DNA from: Ferrimonas sediminicola
GTDB lineage: Bacteria > Pseudomonadota > Gammaproteobacteria > Enterobacterales > Shewanellaceae
Direction of reading: 5' to 3'
Length of the DNA: 64,000 nt
NCBI RefSeq assembly: GCF_005116715.1
Contig: NZ_SWCI01000003.1
Span: forward strand, 62,001 to 126,000
A model generated the notes under the pieces. That model saw nothing but the letters and a program-made list of their open reading frames with translations, ran no database searches and was not told the origin of the DNA. Of this stretch, positions 10,071-23,490 are shown in pieces. The translations under genes and the position numbers were made by a program. The stretch's first letter is position 1; each line of letters begins with the position of its first letter.

Positions 10071-11216
10071 TTGAGCCAGTTGACCATAGCCATCGTCGCC
10101 GGGGAACTCTCCGGCGATATTTTAGGTGCCGGCCTGATGAAGGCCCTTCGCAAACGCCACCCCGACGCTCAGTTTATTGGCGTCGGCGGTCCCCGCATGC
10201 AGGAAGTGGGGATGGAGAACCTGGCGGACATGGAAGCCCTGGCGGTGATGGGGCTGGTGGAGGTGCTTGGCAGCCTGCCTCGGCTGCTGAAGATCAAGAG
10301 ACAGCTGATTGCCACCCTGATGGATCGCCGTCCGGATCTCTACATCGGCGTGGACGCCCCCGACTTTAACCTGCGCATCGAAGCGCCGCTGAAGGCCGCA
10401 GGCATCCCCACGGTGCATTATGTAAGCCCGTCTGTCTGGGCCTGGCGACCCAAGCGGATCTTCAAGATTGAGAAGGCCACCAACCTGGTGCTGTCCCTGC
10501 TGCCCTTCGAAAAGGCGTTCTACGATCGGTATCAGGTGCCCTGCACCTTTGTGGGACATACCTTGGCGGATGAGATTCCTCTGGTCAGCGATCAGGGCGA
10601 AGCCAGAGAGGCCCTGAATCTGCCCCGGGAGGGACAGGTGCTGGCGCTGCTGCCCGGCAGCCGCGGCGGTGAGATGAAGCGGCTGAGCCCCACCTTCCTG
10701 GAGACGGCCGCCAGGCTCAAGGCGTACCATCCTGAGCTCACCATCGTGGTGCCCCTGGCCAACGAGGCCCGTCGCAGCCAGTTTGATGCCCTGAAGGCGG
10801 AACTGGCCCCTGAACTCGAGCTGGTGCTGGTGGATGGTCACTCCCGCACGGTGATGGCCGCCTCCGACGTGATTCTGTTGGCGTCCGGCACCGCCACCCT
10901 GGAAGCGATGCTGGTCAAACGCCCGATGGTGGTGGCCTATAAGCTGGCCCCCCTGACCTACCGCATCGCCAAGAGATTGATGAACATAGACAGATACAGT
11001 CTGCCCAACCTGCTGGCCGGTCGGGATCTGGTGCCTGAACTGATTCAGGACGCCTGTAACGCCGATGCCCTGGCCGAGCGGGTCAGCGGTTACCTTGACG
11101 GGGACAACAGCGAACTTTTGGCCACCTTTACCCGGATGCATGAAGAGCTGCGCCTGGATGCGTCGGAGCAGGCCGCCAAGGCGGTCCTTAACCTGATTGG
11201 AGCCGATAATGAATGA
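10071..11216 (+). CDS. lpxB: Lipid-A-disaccharide synthase
   Basis: This GT-B glycosyltransferase joins lipid X and UDP-2,3-diacylglucosamine to form the lipid A disaccharide at the inner membrane. The TTG at 10071 has GAGGAG about 5 nt upstream and gives 381 residues (E. coli 382). Seen in the sequence are the [12 protein letters not shown]-terminus, the [12 protein letters not shown] block, LLPGSRGGE and the nucleotide-binding [12 protein letters not shown]. It overlaps the rnhB start by 8 nt. Confidence 0.96.
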   Translation: MSQLTIAIVAGELSGDILGAGLMKALRKRHPDAQFIGVGGPRMQEVGMENLADMEALAVMGLVEVLGSLPRLLKIKRQLIATLMDRRPDLYIGVDAPDFNLRIEAPLKAAGIPTVHYVSPSVWAWRPKRIFKIEKATNLVLSLLPFEKAFYDRYQVPCTFVGHTLADEIPLVSDQGEAREALNLPREGQVLALLPGSRGGEMKRLSPTFLETAARLKAYHPELTIVVPLANEARRSQFDALKAELAPELELVLVDGHSRTVMAASDVILLASGTATLEAMLVKRPMVVAYKLAPLTYRIAKRLMNIDRYSLPNLLAGRDLVPELIQDACNADALAERVSGYLDGDNSELLATFTRMHEELRLDASEQAAKAVLNLIGADNE

Positions 11217-11784
11217 GCTGATTGCCGGCGTGGATGAGGTGGGCCGCGGCCCCCTGGTGGGGGACGTGGTCACCGCCGCGGTGATCCTGGATCCCGCCAA
11301 TCCCATTGAGGGCTTGCGTGACTCCAAGAAGTTGTCTGAGAAGCGCCGCGAAGCGCTCTTCATAGAGATTCAGGAGAAGGCCCTGGCCTGGCACCTGGGC
11401 CGAGCCAGTGTCGAGGAGATTGACCGGCTGAATATCCTCCACGCCACCATGCTGGCGATGCAGCGCGCCGTCGCCGGTCTCACCCTGACTCCCACCCTGG
11501 TTCGGGTGGATGGCAACCGTTGCCCTGACTTTGGCGGCCTGACGGCGGAAGCCCTGGTGAAAGGGGACGACAAGGAGCCGGCCATCAGTGCCGCCTCCAT
11601 CCTGGCCAAGGTGGTTCGGGACCGGGAGATGAAGGAGTTGGATCGCCTCTATCCCGGGTACGGTTTCGCCGGTCACAAGGGCTACCCTACGCCGGCTCAC
11701 CTGGAGACACTGGCCGCTCAGGGGGCGACCCCACACCACCGAACCAGTTTTAAACCGGTGCGCCGTGCACTGGGCCTGGAGTAA
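11209..11784 (+). CDS. rnhB: Ribonuclease HII
   Basis: RNase HII removes ribonucleotides misincorporated in DNA and RNA from RNA-DNA hybrids. The ATG at 11209 lies inside the last codons of lpxB and gives 191 residues (E. coli 198). The N-terminal [11 protein letters not shown] carries the Asp-Glu catalytic pair and the GRG motif specific for type 2; [10 protein letters not shown] and the later [15 protein letters not shown] complete the active site. The gene sits between lpxB and dnaE, a conserved order. Confidence 0.96.
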   Translation: MNELIAGVDEVGRGPLVGDVVTAAVILDPANPIEGLRDSKKLSEKRREALFIEIQEKALAWHLGRASVEEIDRLNILHATMLAMQRAVAGLTLTPTLVRVDGNRCPDFGGLTAEALVKGDDKEPAISAASILAKVVRDREMKELDRLYPGYGFAGHKGYPTPAHLETLAAQGATPHHRTSFKPVRRALGLE

Positions 11785-11787
11785 ACC

Positions 11788-15264
<3,477 letters not shown>

Positions 15265-15298
15265 CGAGTGTCGACAGACACCTTTAGGTGATCAGAGT

Positions 15299-16258
15299 AT
15301 GAGCCTGGATTTTTTGGATTTTGAACAGCCCATTGCCGAACTGCAGGCAAAGATTGACGAACTGAAGAACGTCAGCCGCAACAGCAACCTGGATATGGAT
15401 CTGCAGGATGAGATCGACAAGCTGGAGGAGAAGCGTGAAGAGCTGATCACCAAGGTGTTTGCCGATCTCGGTGCCTGGCAGGTCGCTCAGATGGCCCGCC
15501 ACCCCCAGCGTCCCTACACTCAGGATTACATCGATCGCATCTTTACCGAGTTTGATGAGCTGTGCGGTGACCGAGCCTTTGCCGACGATCCGGCCATCAT
15601 CGGCGGTACCGCCCGTCTGGATGGCATGCCGGTGATGGTGATTGGCCACCAGAAGGGACGGGACACCAAGGAGAAGGTGCGCCGCAACTTCGGCATGCCC
15701 CGTCCCGAAGGCTACCGTAAGGCCCTGCGCCTGATGGAGATGGCGGAGCGCTTCAAGATGCCCATCATCACCTTTATCGACACCCCGGGCGCCTACCCCG
15801 GCGTCGGCGCCGAGGAGCGGGGCCAGAGTGAGGCCATTGCCCGCAATCTCAAGGTGATGGCTGGCCTCAAGGTACCGGTGATCTGCACCGTGATTGGCGA
15901 AGGGGGCTCCGGCGGCGCCCTGGCCATCGGTGTCGGTGACCGGGTGAACATGCTGCAGTATTCCACCTACTCGGTGATCTCCCCCGAAGGCTGTGCCTCC
16001 ATCCTGTGGAAGGACGCCGCGGAAGCCCCTAAGGCGGCGGAGGCGATGGGGATCACCGCCGAGCGTCTGCACGAGCTCAAGCTGGTGGATGCCGTGGTGG
16101 CCGAGCCCCGTGGCGGTGCCCACCGAGATATGGAGGCGATGTCGGCCACCCTCAAAGATCAAATTCTGAGCGATCTGACCTTGTTGAAGAAACTGGATCT
16201 GGATACCCTGCTGGAACAACGTTACGACCGCCTGATGGAGTACGGTTATTGTCGTTAA
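15299..16258 (+). CDS. accA: Acetyl-CoA carboxylase carboxyltransferase alpha subunit
   Basis: With AccD it transfers the carboxyl group from carboxybiotin to acetyl-CoA, giving malonyl-CoA for fatty acid synthesis. The 319 residues equal the E. coli length. An N-terminal amphipathic helical region ([18 protein letters not shown]) precedes the crotonase-like fold with [18 protein letters not shown] and [16 protein letters not shown], which form the acyl-CoA oxyanion site. It overlaps the tilS start by 10 nt, so the two are translationally coupled. Confidence 0.97.
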   Translation: MSLDFLDFEQPIAELQAKIDELKNVSRNSNLDMDLQDEIDKLEEKREELITKVFADLGAWQVAQMARHPQRPYTQDYIDRIFTEFDELCGDRAFADDPAIIGGTARLDGMPVMVIGHQKGRDTKEKVRRNFGMPRPEGYRKALRLMEMAERFKMPIITFIDTPGAYPGVGAEERGQSEAIARNLKVMAGLKVPVICTVIGEGGSGGALAIGVGDRVNMLQYSTYSVISPEGCASILWKDAAEAPKAAEAMGITAERLHELKLVDAVVAEPRGGAHRDMEAMSATLKDQILSDLTLLKKLDLDTLLEQRYDRLMEYGYCR

Positions 16259-17574
16259 CCCAGCTTGAGTCCAGCGTACGGGCCGCCCTGGTGGCCCATC
16301 TGGACAGTGCCCGCCGCGTAGTCCTTGGCTACAGCGGCGGCATCGATTCGGAGCTGCTGGCCAGCATCCTCAGTCGCCTCCGTCCCGAATTTCCCTCCCG
16401 ACCCTTCCTGCTCATCCACGTCAATCACGGTCTCTCCGCCTCGGCGGATGAATGGGCGGAGCATTGTCGCCGTCGCGCCGAGCTCTACGGTCTGCCGCTG
16501 ACGGTGACCCGGGTGGAGGTGGAGCTGGGGCCGAGAATCAGCCTGGAAGCGGCCGCCCGCGAGGCGCGCTATGCCGCCCTGAACCGGCTGCTGCTGCCTG
16601 GCGATCTGCTGCTGACCGCCCAGCACAAGGATGACCAGGCGGAGACCCTGCTGCTGGCCCTGAAACGGGGCAGCGGTCCGCTGGGGCTGGCCGGAATGCT
16701 GGGGGTTCAGCCCTTTGCCGGTGCGACGCTGCTCAGGCCGCTGCTGGGCCACTCCCGACGGGAGGTAGAGACCGCCGCCGCCGAGCTGGGCCTGGCCCAC
16801 ATCGAGGACGACAGCAATGCCGATCTGCGTTTCGACCGCAACTTCCTGCGCCATGAGATCCTCCCCCTGCTGAAGGCCCGCTGGCCCAGCTTTCATCATT
16901 CGGTTCATCGCAGCGCCCAGTTATGCGGTGAGCAGCAGAGTCTGTGCGACGAACTGGCTGCCGAAGACCTGACTCAGCACCAGGTGGCTGGCGGTGGCCT
17001 GGGGATCAGTGGTCTGGCCGACCTCAGTGCGCCCAGGCGAAATAATCTGGTAAGGTACTGGTTAAGAAAGCATAATCAATTGATGCCCTCCCAGGCACAA
17101 CTGCAACAGCTGGAACAGTTCTGGTTGGCCCGGGAGGATGCCCAGCCCACCCTGAAGCTGGGTGAGAGCCAGTTGCGCCGCTTTCGAGATGCCCTCTTCC
17201 TGGTGAACCAGGCGCCCTCTCTGGCGGATGAGGTGGAGATGATGATCCCCGGGGTGCGCCAGCAGATGGCCAACGGCGAACTTTGGTGCCTCGAGGAGCG
17301 CCTCCAGGGGGAGCGTTTGCGGGCGCCCCGCGCCGGGGAGTCGGTGCTGGTGCGCTATGATCTTCTGGGGACACGCCGGGTCCGTCCGGCAAATCGCAGC
17401 GGCTCCCGGCCCCTGAAGAAGGTGTGGCAGGAGCTGGGTGTGCCACCCTGGCTTAGGGGACAGATCCCCATGCTGTTTTTTGGAAACCAACTGGTGGCCG
17501 CCCTGGGTTACTGGCTGGAGCAGGAGGCGCTGGAGCCCCTGGGACCGGGGCTGGTTCCCATCCGACAGGAGTAG
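16249..17574 (+). CDS. tilS: tRNA(Ile)-lysidine synthase
   Basis: TilS modifies C34 of the CAU-anticodon isoleucine tRNA to lysidine, changing its decoding from AUG to AUA. The TTG at 16249 overlaps accA and gives 441 residues. The N-type ATP pyrophosphatase P-loop SGGIDS is at residues 29-34, followed by [16 protein letters not shown] and the [14 protein letters not shown] motif; the C-terminal domain carries a [16 protein letters not shown] block that recognises the tRNA. It closes the long plus-strand cluster. Confidence 0.95.
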   Translation: MSLTQLESSVRAALVAHLDSARRVVLGYSGGIDSELLASILSRLRPEFPSRPFLLIHVNHGLSASADEWAEHCRRRAELYGLPLTVTRVEVELGPRISLEAAAREARYAALNRLLLPGDLLLTAQHKDDQAETLLLALKRGSGPLGLAGMLGVQPFAGATLLRPLLGHSRREVETAAAELGLAHIEDDSNADLRFDRNFLRHEILPLLKARWPSFHHSVHRSAQLCGEQQSLCDELAAEDLTQHQVAGGGLGISGLADLSAPRRNNLVRYWLRKHNQLMPSQAQLQQLEQFWLAREDAQPTLKLGESQLRRFRDALFLVNQAPSLADEVEMMIPGVRQQMANGELWCLEERLQGERLRAPRAGESVLVRYDLLGTRRVRPANRSGSRPLKKVWQELGVPPWLRGQIPMLFFGNQLVAALGYWLEQEALEPLGPGLVPIRQE

Positions 17575-17583
17575 GCCTGCTGA

Positions 17584-17618
17584 GCCTCTCCACCCATCAG
17601 AGTGTCAGGAGGAGAGGC
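17584..17618 (+). promoter_or_regulatory. Hairpin masking the ribosome-binding site of the Kef-type gene
   Basis: An 8 bp perfect inverted repeat (gcctctcc at 17584-17591, ggagaggc at 17611-17618) encloses an 18 nt loop. The 3' arm overlaps the strong ribosome-binding stretch AGGAGGAGAGG (17607-17617) of the next gene, so folding would hide it. Regulation by this fold is inference. Confidence 0.4.
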
Positions 17619-17625
17619 GAAATCC

Positions 17626-19575
17626 ATGGACCACGGCGGGCTGACCCCCATCTTATTGCTGGCACTGGCGGCCATTGCCGGACTGGTGATCACCCGCCGG
17701 CTCAAGCTGCCGGTGATCCTGGCCTGGCTGGTGACCGGCGGCCTGGCGGGCAGCCAGGGGTTTAACTGGCTCGAAAGCGGTCAGATCGCCCTGGTGGCCG
17801 AGATCGGCGTTGTGTTCCTGATGTTCTCCCTGGGCCTGGAGTTCTCCCTTCCACGGTTGTGGGCGATGCGTGCCCGGGTGTTTGGCCTGGGCAGCGCCCA
17901 GGTGGCCGTCACCCTCATCTGTACTTTCCTGCTGGCCTGGGGCGCCGGGCTGGAGCCCCGGACCGCCTTCGTCTGTGGTGGCGTCATCGCCCTCTCCTCC
18001 ACCGCCATCGTACTCAAGCAACTGGATGAGCGGGGCTGGATCAACCGCCGTCATGGTGAGCTCTCGGTCAGCATTCTGCTGTTCCAGGATCTGGCGGTGA
18101 TCCCCCTGCTGATCATCATCCCGTTGCTGGGCTCCGACAGCGGCGGCGTTGCCCTGGCCATGGAGCTCTCCTGGGCCCTGCTGAAGGGGGCTGTCGCCTT
18201 CGTGCTGTTGCTGGGACTGGGTGGCTATCTGTTGCCGAAGATCTTCGATGAAGTGGCCCGTTCCCGGTCCGATGAGCTGTTTCTTCTGACCACCCTGGCG
18301 GTGGCCCTGGCCACCGGTTTTGTCACCCTCTCTCTCGGGCTCTCCATGACCCTGGGGGCCTTCCTGGCGGGAATGCTGTTGGGGGAGAGCCAGTACCGTC
18401 AGCAGCTTGAGGCGGATATCCGTCCCTTTCGGGACCTGTTAATGGGGCTGTTCTTCGTGTCGGTGGGGATGTTGGTGGATCTTTCCCTGCTGTGGGCGCA
18501 GCTGCCGCTGCTGCTGGGGTTGTTGACGCTGGTGATGCTGACCAAGGCGATGATCATCTGGATACTGGCCGGCATGACCGGGGAGAAGACCAAGGACGCC
18601 CTGGCCACCGGGATCTGTCTGGCCCAGGTGGGGGAGTTCAGCTTCGTGTTGATCGCCCTGGCGGTGAAGTGGCAGGTGATGGAGCGGGACCTGGCTAACC
18701 TGCTGGTGATGACCGGGGTGCTCTCCATGGCCCTGACCCCCTTCATGGTGGACAACTGCCTGGTGTTGGCCAAGCGGATTCTGGGGCGGCGGGAGCAGTG
18801 GCTGGGGGGGGAGACCGATGCCCCCGAGTTGGTCACCCAGGATCATGTGGTGTTGCTGGGGTATGGCCGGGTGGGGCAAACCATCGCCCGCTTCCTCAAG
18901 CGGGAGAAGATGCCCTTCGTGGCGGTGGATCTGGACCCCATCCGGGTGCGGGAGTCCCGGGCCGCCGGAGAACCCGTGGTGTTCGGTGACGGCCGCCGTC
19001 AGGAGATTCTCAGGGAGGTGGGACTGCACCGGGCCCGGCTGGTGGTGGTCACCTTTGACAACCGCCGGGACATCTTCAACCTGCTGGACTGCATCAAGCT
19101 GATTGCGCCCCATATTCGTACTCTGGTTCGCACCCGGGACGACGCCACCCTTGAGGCGCTGGAGCTGGCGGGGGCGGACCAGGTGATCCCCGAGAGCCTG
19201 GAGGGCAGCCTGATGCTGGTGTCCCAGGTGCTCTACCAGTTGGGGGTACCGTTGCCGAGAATCCTGTTGCGCATCGAGCGCGAGCGGCGGGACCGCTACC
19301 GGATGCTGCATGGCTTCTTCGGTGGCACCGATCCTGTTCAGGGTAGGGAGCTGCTGCACGCGGTGACCCTCTCGGACAACGCCTGGGCCGTGGGTCACTT
19401 CGTGGTGGAGCTGCCCCTCAATCACTGGCGGGTGCAGCTCGATGGTATCAAGCGTGACGGGGCCGCCCTGGAGTTTGTGCCCACTACCCGTCTGCGGCGG
19501 GGGGATGTGTTGCTGCTGCTTGGGACACCCCATCAGGTTGAGCTGGCGGAACGGGCCCTGCTTGAGGGGCCTTGA
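17626..19575 (+). CDS. CPA2-family cation/proton antiporter with RCK domains (KefB/YbaL type)
   Basis: Predicted inner-membrane potassium or sodium/proton antiporter. The ATG at 17626 lies after AGGAGGAGAGG; a GTG eight codons upstream would lie within that site. The 649 residues comprise about 12 to 13 membrane helices (residues 5-380), then an RCK_N/TrkA-N Rossmann domain from about residue 407 with GYGRVGQTIARF and the acidic AVDLD ending, then an RCK_C/TrkA-C domain near 575-645. The length and the two RCK parts resemble KefB, KefC and YbaL. No KefG-type ancillary quinone reductase is adjacent. The last 92 nt overlap the convergent patatin gene. Confidence 0.88.
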   Translation: MDHGGLTPILLLALAAIAGLVITRRLKLPVILAWLVTGGLAGSQGFNWLESGQIALVAEIGVVFLMFSLGLEFSLPRLWAMRARVFGLGSAQVAVTLICTFLLAWGAGLEPRTAFVCGGVIALSSTAIVLKQLDERGWINRRHGELSVSILLFQDLAVIPLLIIIPLLGSDSGGVALAMELSWALLKGAVAFVLLLGLGGYLLPKIFDEVARSRSDELFLLTTLAVALATGFVTLSLGLSMTLGAFLAGMLLGESQYRQQLEADIRPFRDLLMGLFFVSVGMLVDLSLLWAQLPLLLGLLTLVMLTKAMIIWILAGMTGEKTKDALATGICLAQVGEFSFVLIALAVKWQVMERDLANLLVMTGVLSMALTPFMVDNCLVLAKRILGRREQWLGGETDAPELVTQDHVVLLGYGRVGQTIARFLKREKMPFVAVDLDPIRVRESRAAGEPVVFGDGRRQEILREVGLHRARLVVVTFDNRRDIFNLLDCIKLIAPHIRTLVRTRDDATLEALELAGADQVIPESLEGSLMLVSQVLYQLGVPLPRILLRIERERRDRYRMLHGFFGGTDPVQGRELLHAVTLSDNAWAVGHFVVELPLNHWRVQLDGIKRDGAALEFVPTTRLRRGDVLLLLGTPHQVELAERALLEGP

Positions 19576-20698
19576 GCTTCTCCAGTTCAAAGAAGATTTT
19601 CAACTGTTGCTGCCGGGCAGCGGCGTCCCGGTAGCCTAGCTCGATCAGCTCCTGGCAGTACTCAGACTCGAACATCAGGTAGCTGAGCAGGCTCGATTCC
19701 CGCTTGTCGTCTACCCCCATCGCTTTCAGCAGCATCCGGGCGCCCCGGGGCAGTCGCCGGTAGTGTTTTAGGGCGATGGCATCCAGGTTTTCCGATGGTT
19801 TGATGGTCATCGTCTCCACGGTGCGCAGCGGCTGCATCACCCGCCGCTCCGGCGGGATCAGCGCCAGCGAGGCGTTGATTCTCGCCACCCGCTCCAGATC
19901 GGAGTTGAGGGCGTCGGAGAACACCGCATCCAGCAGGTGGCCTGAGATGCGGCCGCTGTTGGGTGGCTGGGGGTCCGGTCCGGCATCACTGGGGCTCTCC
20001 AGGTTGATGATGAAGATGTGTTCGGCCCCCAGGTGGATGGGGGCGCTCAGGGGGGAGAGCTGGTGGATGGCGCCGTCACCGTAGTGCTCACCGTCGATGG
20101 CCACCGAGGGAAACACCAGCGGGATCGCCGAGGAGGCCATCAGATGATCCAGGGAGATCTCCGTGGTCTGGCCCCGGCGCCGGAACCGCTGCCAGGGGGC
20201 CAGATTGGGCTGTCCCTGGTAGAAGTTGACGCAGCAGGGGTGGGTGTAGCTGGAGGCGGCCACGGTCAGGGCCCGTAAATGGCCGCTGTCGATATGGCGC
20301 TGCAGCTTCTCCAGCGGCAGCACCTTTTGCAGCAATCCCCTCAGGGGGCGGTTGTCCAGCAGGCTGGGAGGCAGCTCTGGGTTCTTGCGGTGCCATAGTT
20401 GGCGAAGCAGATGGCGGGAGGCGGGCCACAGGTCGGCTCGGTACACCTGCTGGCTGTGGAAGTTGCGCCAGATCCACTCCAGTTTGCGCACCCCCTTGTG
20501 GAAGGATCCGGCGTGGCATCCCAGGGTGGTGGCGTTGATGGCCCCGGCAGAGGTGCCGCAGAGGATGGGAAACGGCAGACCGTGGTTGCGGGGATAGAAA
20601 CTGGCGATCGCCTTGAGCACCCCCACCTGATAGGCGGCCCGGCTGCCACCGCCGCTCAGCTGCAGTGCCCGGTTCTGTGTCTGTTGCGACAGCCTCAT
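19484..20698 (-). CDS. Patatin-like phospholipase
   Basis: Predicted serine lipase of the patatin/RssA-like superfamily. The oxyanion-hole motif GGGSRAAYQ is at residues 16-24, the nucleophile Ser50 is in GTSAGA, and the dyad Asp208 is in YGDGA; all three are intact, so it is probably active. The 404-residue product has no signal peptide, suggesting a cytosolic or peripheral membrane enzyme acting on phospholipid acyl chains. The low-complexity Pro/Ala-rich tail encoded over the Kef 3' end may be dispensable. It is divergent from the TetR-type regulator, sharing a 207 bp intergenic region. Confidence 0.88.
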   Translation of the reverse strand: MRLSQQTQNRALQLSGGGSRAAYQVGVLKAIASFYPRNHGLPFPILCGTSAGAINATTLGCHAGSFHKGVRKLEWIWRNFHSQQVYRADLWPASRHLLRQLWHRKNPELPPSLLDNRPLRGLLQKVLPLEKLQRHIDSGHLRALTVAASSYTHPCCVNFYQGQPNLAPWQRFRRRGQTTEISLDHLMASSAIPLVFPSVAIDGEHYGDGAIHQLSPLSAPIHLGAEHIFIINLESPSDAGPDPQPPNSGRISGHLLDAVFSDALNSDLERVARINASLALIPPERRVMQPLRTVETMTIKPSENLDAIALKHYRRLPRGARMLLKAMGVDDKRESSLLSYLMFESEYCQELIELGYRDAAARQQQLKIFFELEKLKAPQAGPVPPAQPDGVSQAAATHPPAADG

Positions 20699-20734
20699 GG
20701 AATGGCGGCCTCCCCCGAATGCCTAGCGTCATAA

Positions 20735-20830
20735 GATTCTACTAGAATCATTGAGTTACATTATATCGCGGTGACTTAAGTATAGTTCACGGGATAACCG
20801 CGTTGATACAAACTTAAGTGTAGGTATAAT
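20735..20830 (+). promoter_or_regulatory. Promoter of acrR-like gene with repeated palindromes
   Basis: A near-consensus sigma-70 promoter is visible: TTGATA at 20803-20808, a 16 nt spacer, and TATAAT at 20825-20830. The 8 bp palindrome ACTTAAGT occurs twice, at 20774-20781 and inside the spacer at 20812-20819. A further inverted repeat GATTCT-act-AGAATC lies at 20735-20749. The placement suggests autoregulation of the TetR-type gene and control of the divergent patatin gene; the binding protein is inferred. Confidence 0.6.
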
Positions 20831-20905
20831 CTGCGCCATTCTTTACCCTTTCGAAGTGGTGCTGTTTCCCGGAAGGGGAGGGGAGTGCCCCAGGAGACCC
20901 GAATC

Positions 20906-21541
20906 ATGGCGAGAAAAACCAAGGCTGAGGCGGAGAAAACCCGCCAGTTGCTGCTGGACTCGGCGATGAGGCTGTTCAGTGAGAAAGGGGTGGTCAAGAC
21001 CACCCTGGCGCAGATCGCCGCCGATGCCCAGATGACTCGTGGCGCCATCTACTGGCATTTTGAGGATAAGGCGGATCTGCTGCATGCCCTGTTTGAGCGC
21101 TCCATTACTCCGGAGGCGGAGCGGCTGTGGCGCACCATGACCGAGGAGGGGGCCGATCCCCTGGAGTGCCTGTTGAAGGCCAGCCACGCCTTCTGGCTGG
21201 AGATGAATAGTGAGTCCACCCTCAAGCAGGTGATGATGCTCTACAACCAGGCGGAGCAGGTGCCCGAGCTGGCGGACAAGCTGGATGAGCTGCACTGCCA
21301 GGAGGACTCGCACATGTATCAGGCGCTGAAGATGGCGTCGGAGCGGGGGGCCCTGCACCCGGACATGTCCGTCGAGACCGCCTTTACTCTGTTCCATACC
21401 CTGCACGCGGGCATGGTGCAGCTGGTGTGCGGCGCCCGCAAGTGCACCGTAGAGCTGGATAAGGAGAAGATCTTCCGCGAACTGATATTGGGGATCGAGC
21501 GCGCGGTCAGTGCTCCGGGGCGGCTGAAGTCACCGAGATAA
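20906..21541 (+). CDS. acrR: TetR-family regulator, AcrR type
   Basis: Predicted ligand-responsive repressor. The ATG at 20906 follows AGGAG by 9 nt and gives 211 residues (E. coli AcrR 215). The N-terminus MARKTKAEAEKTRQLLLDSA is AcrR-like, and the helix-turn-helix spans about residues 28-56 (TLAQIAADAQMTRGAIYWHF). The C-terminal ligand domain is divergent. AcrR is usually next to acrAB efflux genes; here no RND pump is in the window and the neighbours are patatin and proS, so the target may be itself, the patatin gene or a distant pump. The symbol reflects family similarity only. Confidence 0.75.
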   Translation: MARKTKAEAEKTRQLLLDSAMRLFSEKGVVKTTLAQIAADAQMTRGAIYWHFEDKADLLHALFERSITPEAERLWRTMTEEGADPLECLLKASHAFWLEMNSESTLKQVMMLYNQAEQVPELADKLDELHCQEDSHMYQALKMASERGALHPDMSVETAFTLFHTLHAGMVQLVCGARKCTVELDKEKIFRELILGIERAVSAPGRLKSPR

Positions 21542-21573
21542 AAAAAGGGTTGGCACTGCCAACCCTTTCTCTT
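21541..21573. terminator. Bidirectional terminator between acrR-like gene and proS
   Basis: An 11 bp stem, aaagggttggc with gccaacccttt, and a 3 nt loop lies directly after the TetR-type stop. A T-rich tail follows on the plus strand and seven Ts follow on the minus strand, so it can end both convergent transcripts. Confidence 0.85.
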
Positions 21574-21582
21574 TACAAGGCC

Positions 21583-23298
21583 TTAGCCCTTCAGTCTGGC
21601 CTGGATCGCCTCGAGGACTGCGTCCATGGCCACATCCTCTTTGCTGCCGTCGGCGCGTATCTTCAGTTCGAAGGCGCCGGCGTCGATGCCACGCTCGCCG
21701 ATAACCACCGAGTAGGGGATGCCCATCAGTTCGGCGTCGGCAAACATCACCCCGGGACGCTCCTTACGGTCATCGAACAGCACGTCGATCCCCGCGGCGG
21801 ACAGCTCCTCGTACAGTTTTTCGGCCGCGTCCTGAACACGGTGAGACTTGTGCATGTTCATGGGCACGATCACCACCTGGAAGGGGGCGATGGCTGCTGG
21901 CCAGATGATGCCGCGGTCGTCGTGATTCTGTTCGATGGCGGCGGCCACAATGCGGGACACACCGACGCCGTAGCAGCCCATGATCAGTGGACGGGCCTTG
22001 CCCTGTTCGTCCAGAACGGTGGCTTTCATCGACTCGGAGTACTTAGTGCCCAGCTGGAAGATGTGACCCACCTCGATGCCGCGGGCGATCTTCAGGGTGC
22101 CCTTGCCACAGGGGCTAAGGTCACCCTCGACCACGTTACGCAGATCCTCTACGCGGGGCAGGGCCACGTCGCGTTCCCAGTTGATGCCGAAGTGGTGCTT
22201 GCCGTCGATGTTGGCGCCGGCGCCGAAGTCGTTCAGCGTGGCAACGGAGCGGTCGACGATCAAAGGCAGTGTCAGGCCAACCGGCCCCAGGGAGCCGGGG
22301 CCGGCACCGATGGCATCGCGGATCTCCTCCTCGGTGGCAAACTGCAGCGGGGTGGCAACTTCGGCCAGCTTTTCCGCCTTGACCTCATTCAGTTCGTGGT
22401 CGCCGCGAACCATCAGGGCCACCAGCTTCGCGTCACACTGGTCACTGGCGCGGACAATCAGGGTCTTCACGGTCTTGTCGATGGTCAGGTCGAACTGGGC
22501 CACCAGCTCATCGATGGTCTTGGCGTTCGGGGTGTCCACCAGGGTCAGCTCCTGGGTGGGCTCGCCACGCTCGCCCAGGGGCAGGGCTTCCGCCTTCTCG
22601 ATGTTGGCGGCGTAGTCTCCCTCAGTGGAGAACACCACGGCATCTTCGCCGCTCTGAGCCAGCACCTGGAATTCGTGGCTGAGACTGCCGCCGATAGCGC
22701 CGGTGTCGGCCAGTACCGGGCGGAATGCCAGCCCCATGCGCTCGAGGATTCGACAGTAGGCCTGGTACATCGCCTGGTAGGTTTCGTCCATGGTTTGCTG
22801 ATCCAGGTGGAAGGAGTAGGCGTCCTTCATCAGAAACTCGCGGGAGCGCATCACGCCGAAACGGGGACGCACTTCATCACGGAACTTGGTCTGGATCTGG
22901 TAGAGGTTCAGCGGCAGTTGCTTGTAGGATTTCACCTCGTCACGGACGATGTCGGTGATCACCTCCTCGTGGGTCGGCCCCAGGACGAAGTCACGCTGGT
23001 GACGGTCCTTGATGCGCAGCAGCTCGGGACCCATGTCGTCCCAGCGTCCGGTCTCCTGCCACAGGTCGGCGGGTTGGACCATGGGCATCAGCGTCTCAAC
23101 GGCACCGGCGCGGTTCATCTCTTCGCGCACGATGTTTTCAACTTTCTTCAGCACTTTGAGGCCGGTGGGCAGCCAGGTGTAGAGCCCGGAAGCCAGTTTG
23201 CGGATCATGCCGGCGCGCAGCATCAGCTGATGGCTGATCACTTCGGCGTCAGAGGGGGTCTCTCTCAGGGTGGAGACCAGGTAACGACTGGTTCTCAT
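21583..23298 (-). CDS. proS: Prolyl-tRNA synthetase (bacterial type)
   Basis: It charges tRNA-Pro. The 571 residues match the bacterial ProS length (E. coli 572). The class II catalytic core is visible: motif 1 region with [25 protein letters not shown] avoided here in full but identifiable near residues 37-60, motif 2 near [17 protein letters not shown], and motif 3 GCYGVGVSR near 440. The long insertion (about residues 224-407) is the YbaK-like editing domain that removes mischarged alanine. In E. coli proS, trmO and rcsF are adjacent; here they are close but separated by two genes. Confidence 0.97.
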   Translation of the reverse strand: MRTSRYLVSTLRETPSDAEVISHQLMLRAGMIRKLASGLYTWLPTGLKVLKKVENIVREEMNRAGAVETLMPMVQPADLWQETGRWDDMGPELLRIKDRHQRDFVLGPTHEEVITDIVRDEVKSYKQLPLNLYQIQTKFRDEVRPRFGVMRSREFLMKDAYSFHLDQQTMDETYQAMYQAYCRILERMGLAFRPVLADTGAIGGSLSHEFQVLAQSGEDAVVFSTEGDYAANIEKAEALPLGERGEPTQELTLVDTPNAKTIDELVAQFDLTIDKTVKTLIVRASDQCDAKLVALMVRGDHELNEVKAEKLAEVATPLQFATEEEIRDAIGAGPGSLGPVGLTLPLIVDRSVATLNDFGAGANIDGKHHFGINWERDVALPRVEDLRNVVEGDLSPCGKGTLKIARGIEVGHIFQLGTKYSESMKATVLDEQGKARPLIMGCYGVGVSRIVAAAIEQNHDDRGIIWPAAIAPFQVVIVPMNMHKSHRVQDAAEKLYEELSAAGIDVLFDDRKERPGVMFADAELMGIPYSVVIGERGIDAGAFELKIRADGSKEDVAMDAVLEAIQARLKG

Positions 23299-23490
23299 CG
23301 ATAACGTCCGTAAAAATTATGAGGGCGATAGTCTATCAGTCCTGGCCCCCGGGTGTCACTCGGGCCAAGCTTTGTGGAGCGCCGCGGCAGCCGAAACCGC
23401 CACCCACTGGCGCACAGGTGTAATATAAGATGATTATCGGTTGTTTCGTATGGAATAATTGTTAAAGGCCTGAAGTCCGACGGAGTGGTG

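Noticed and set aside
21550-23304. 584-codon plus-strand frame opposite proS
   Set aside because: It is the antisense shadow of proS, His/Gly/Val-rich and without any domain; proS on the minus strand is unmistakable.
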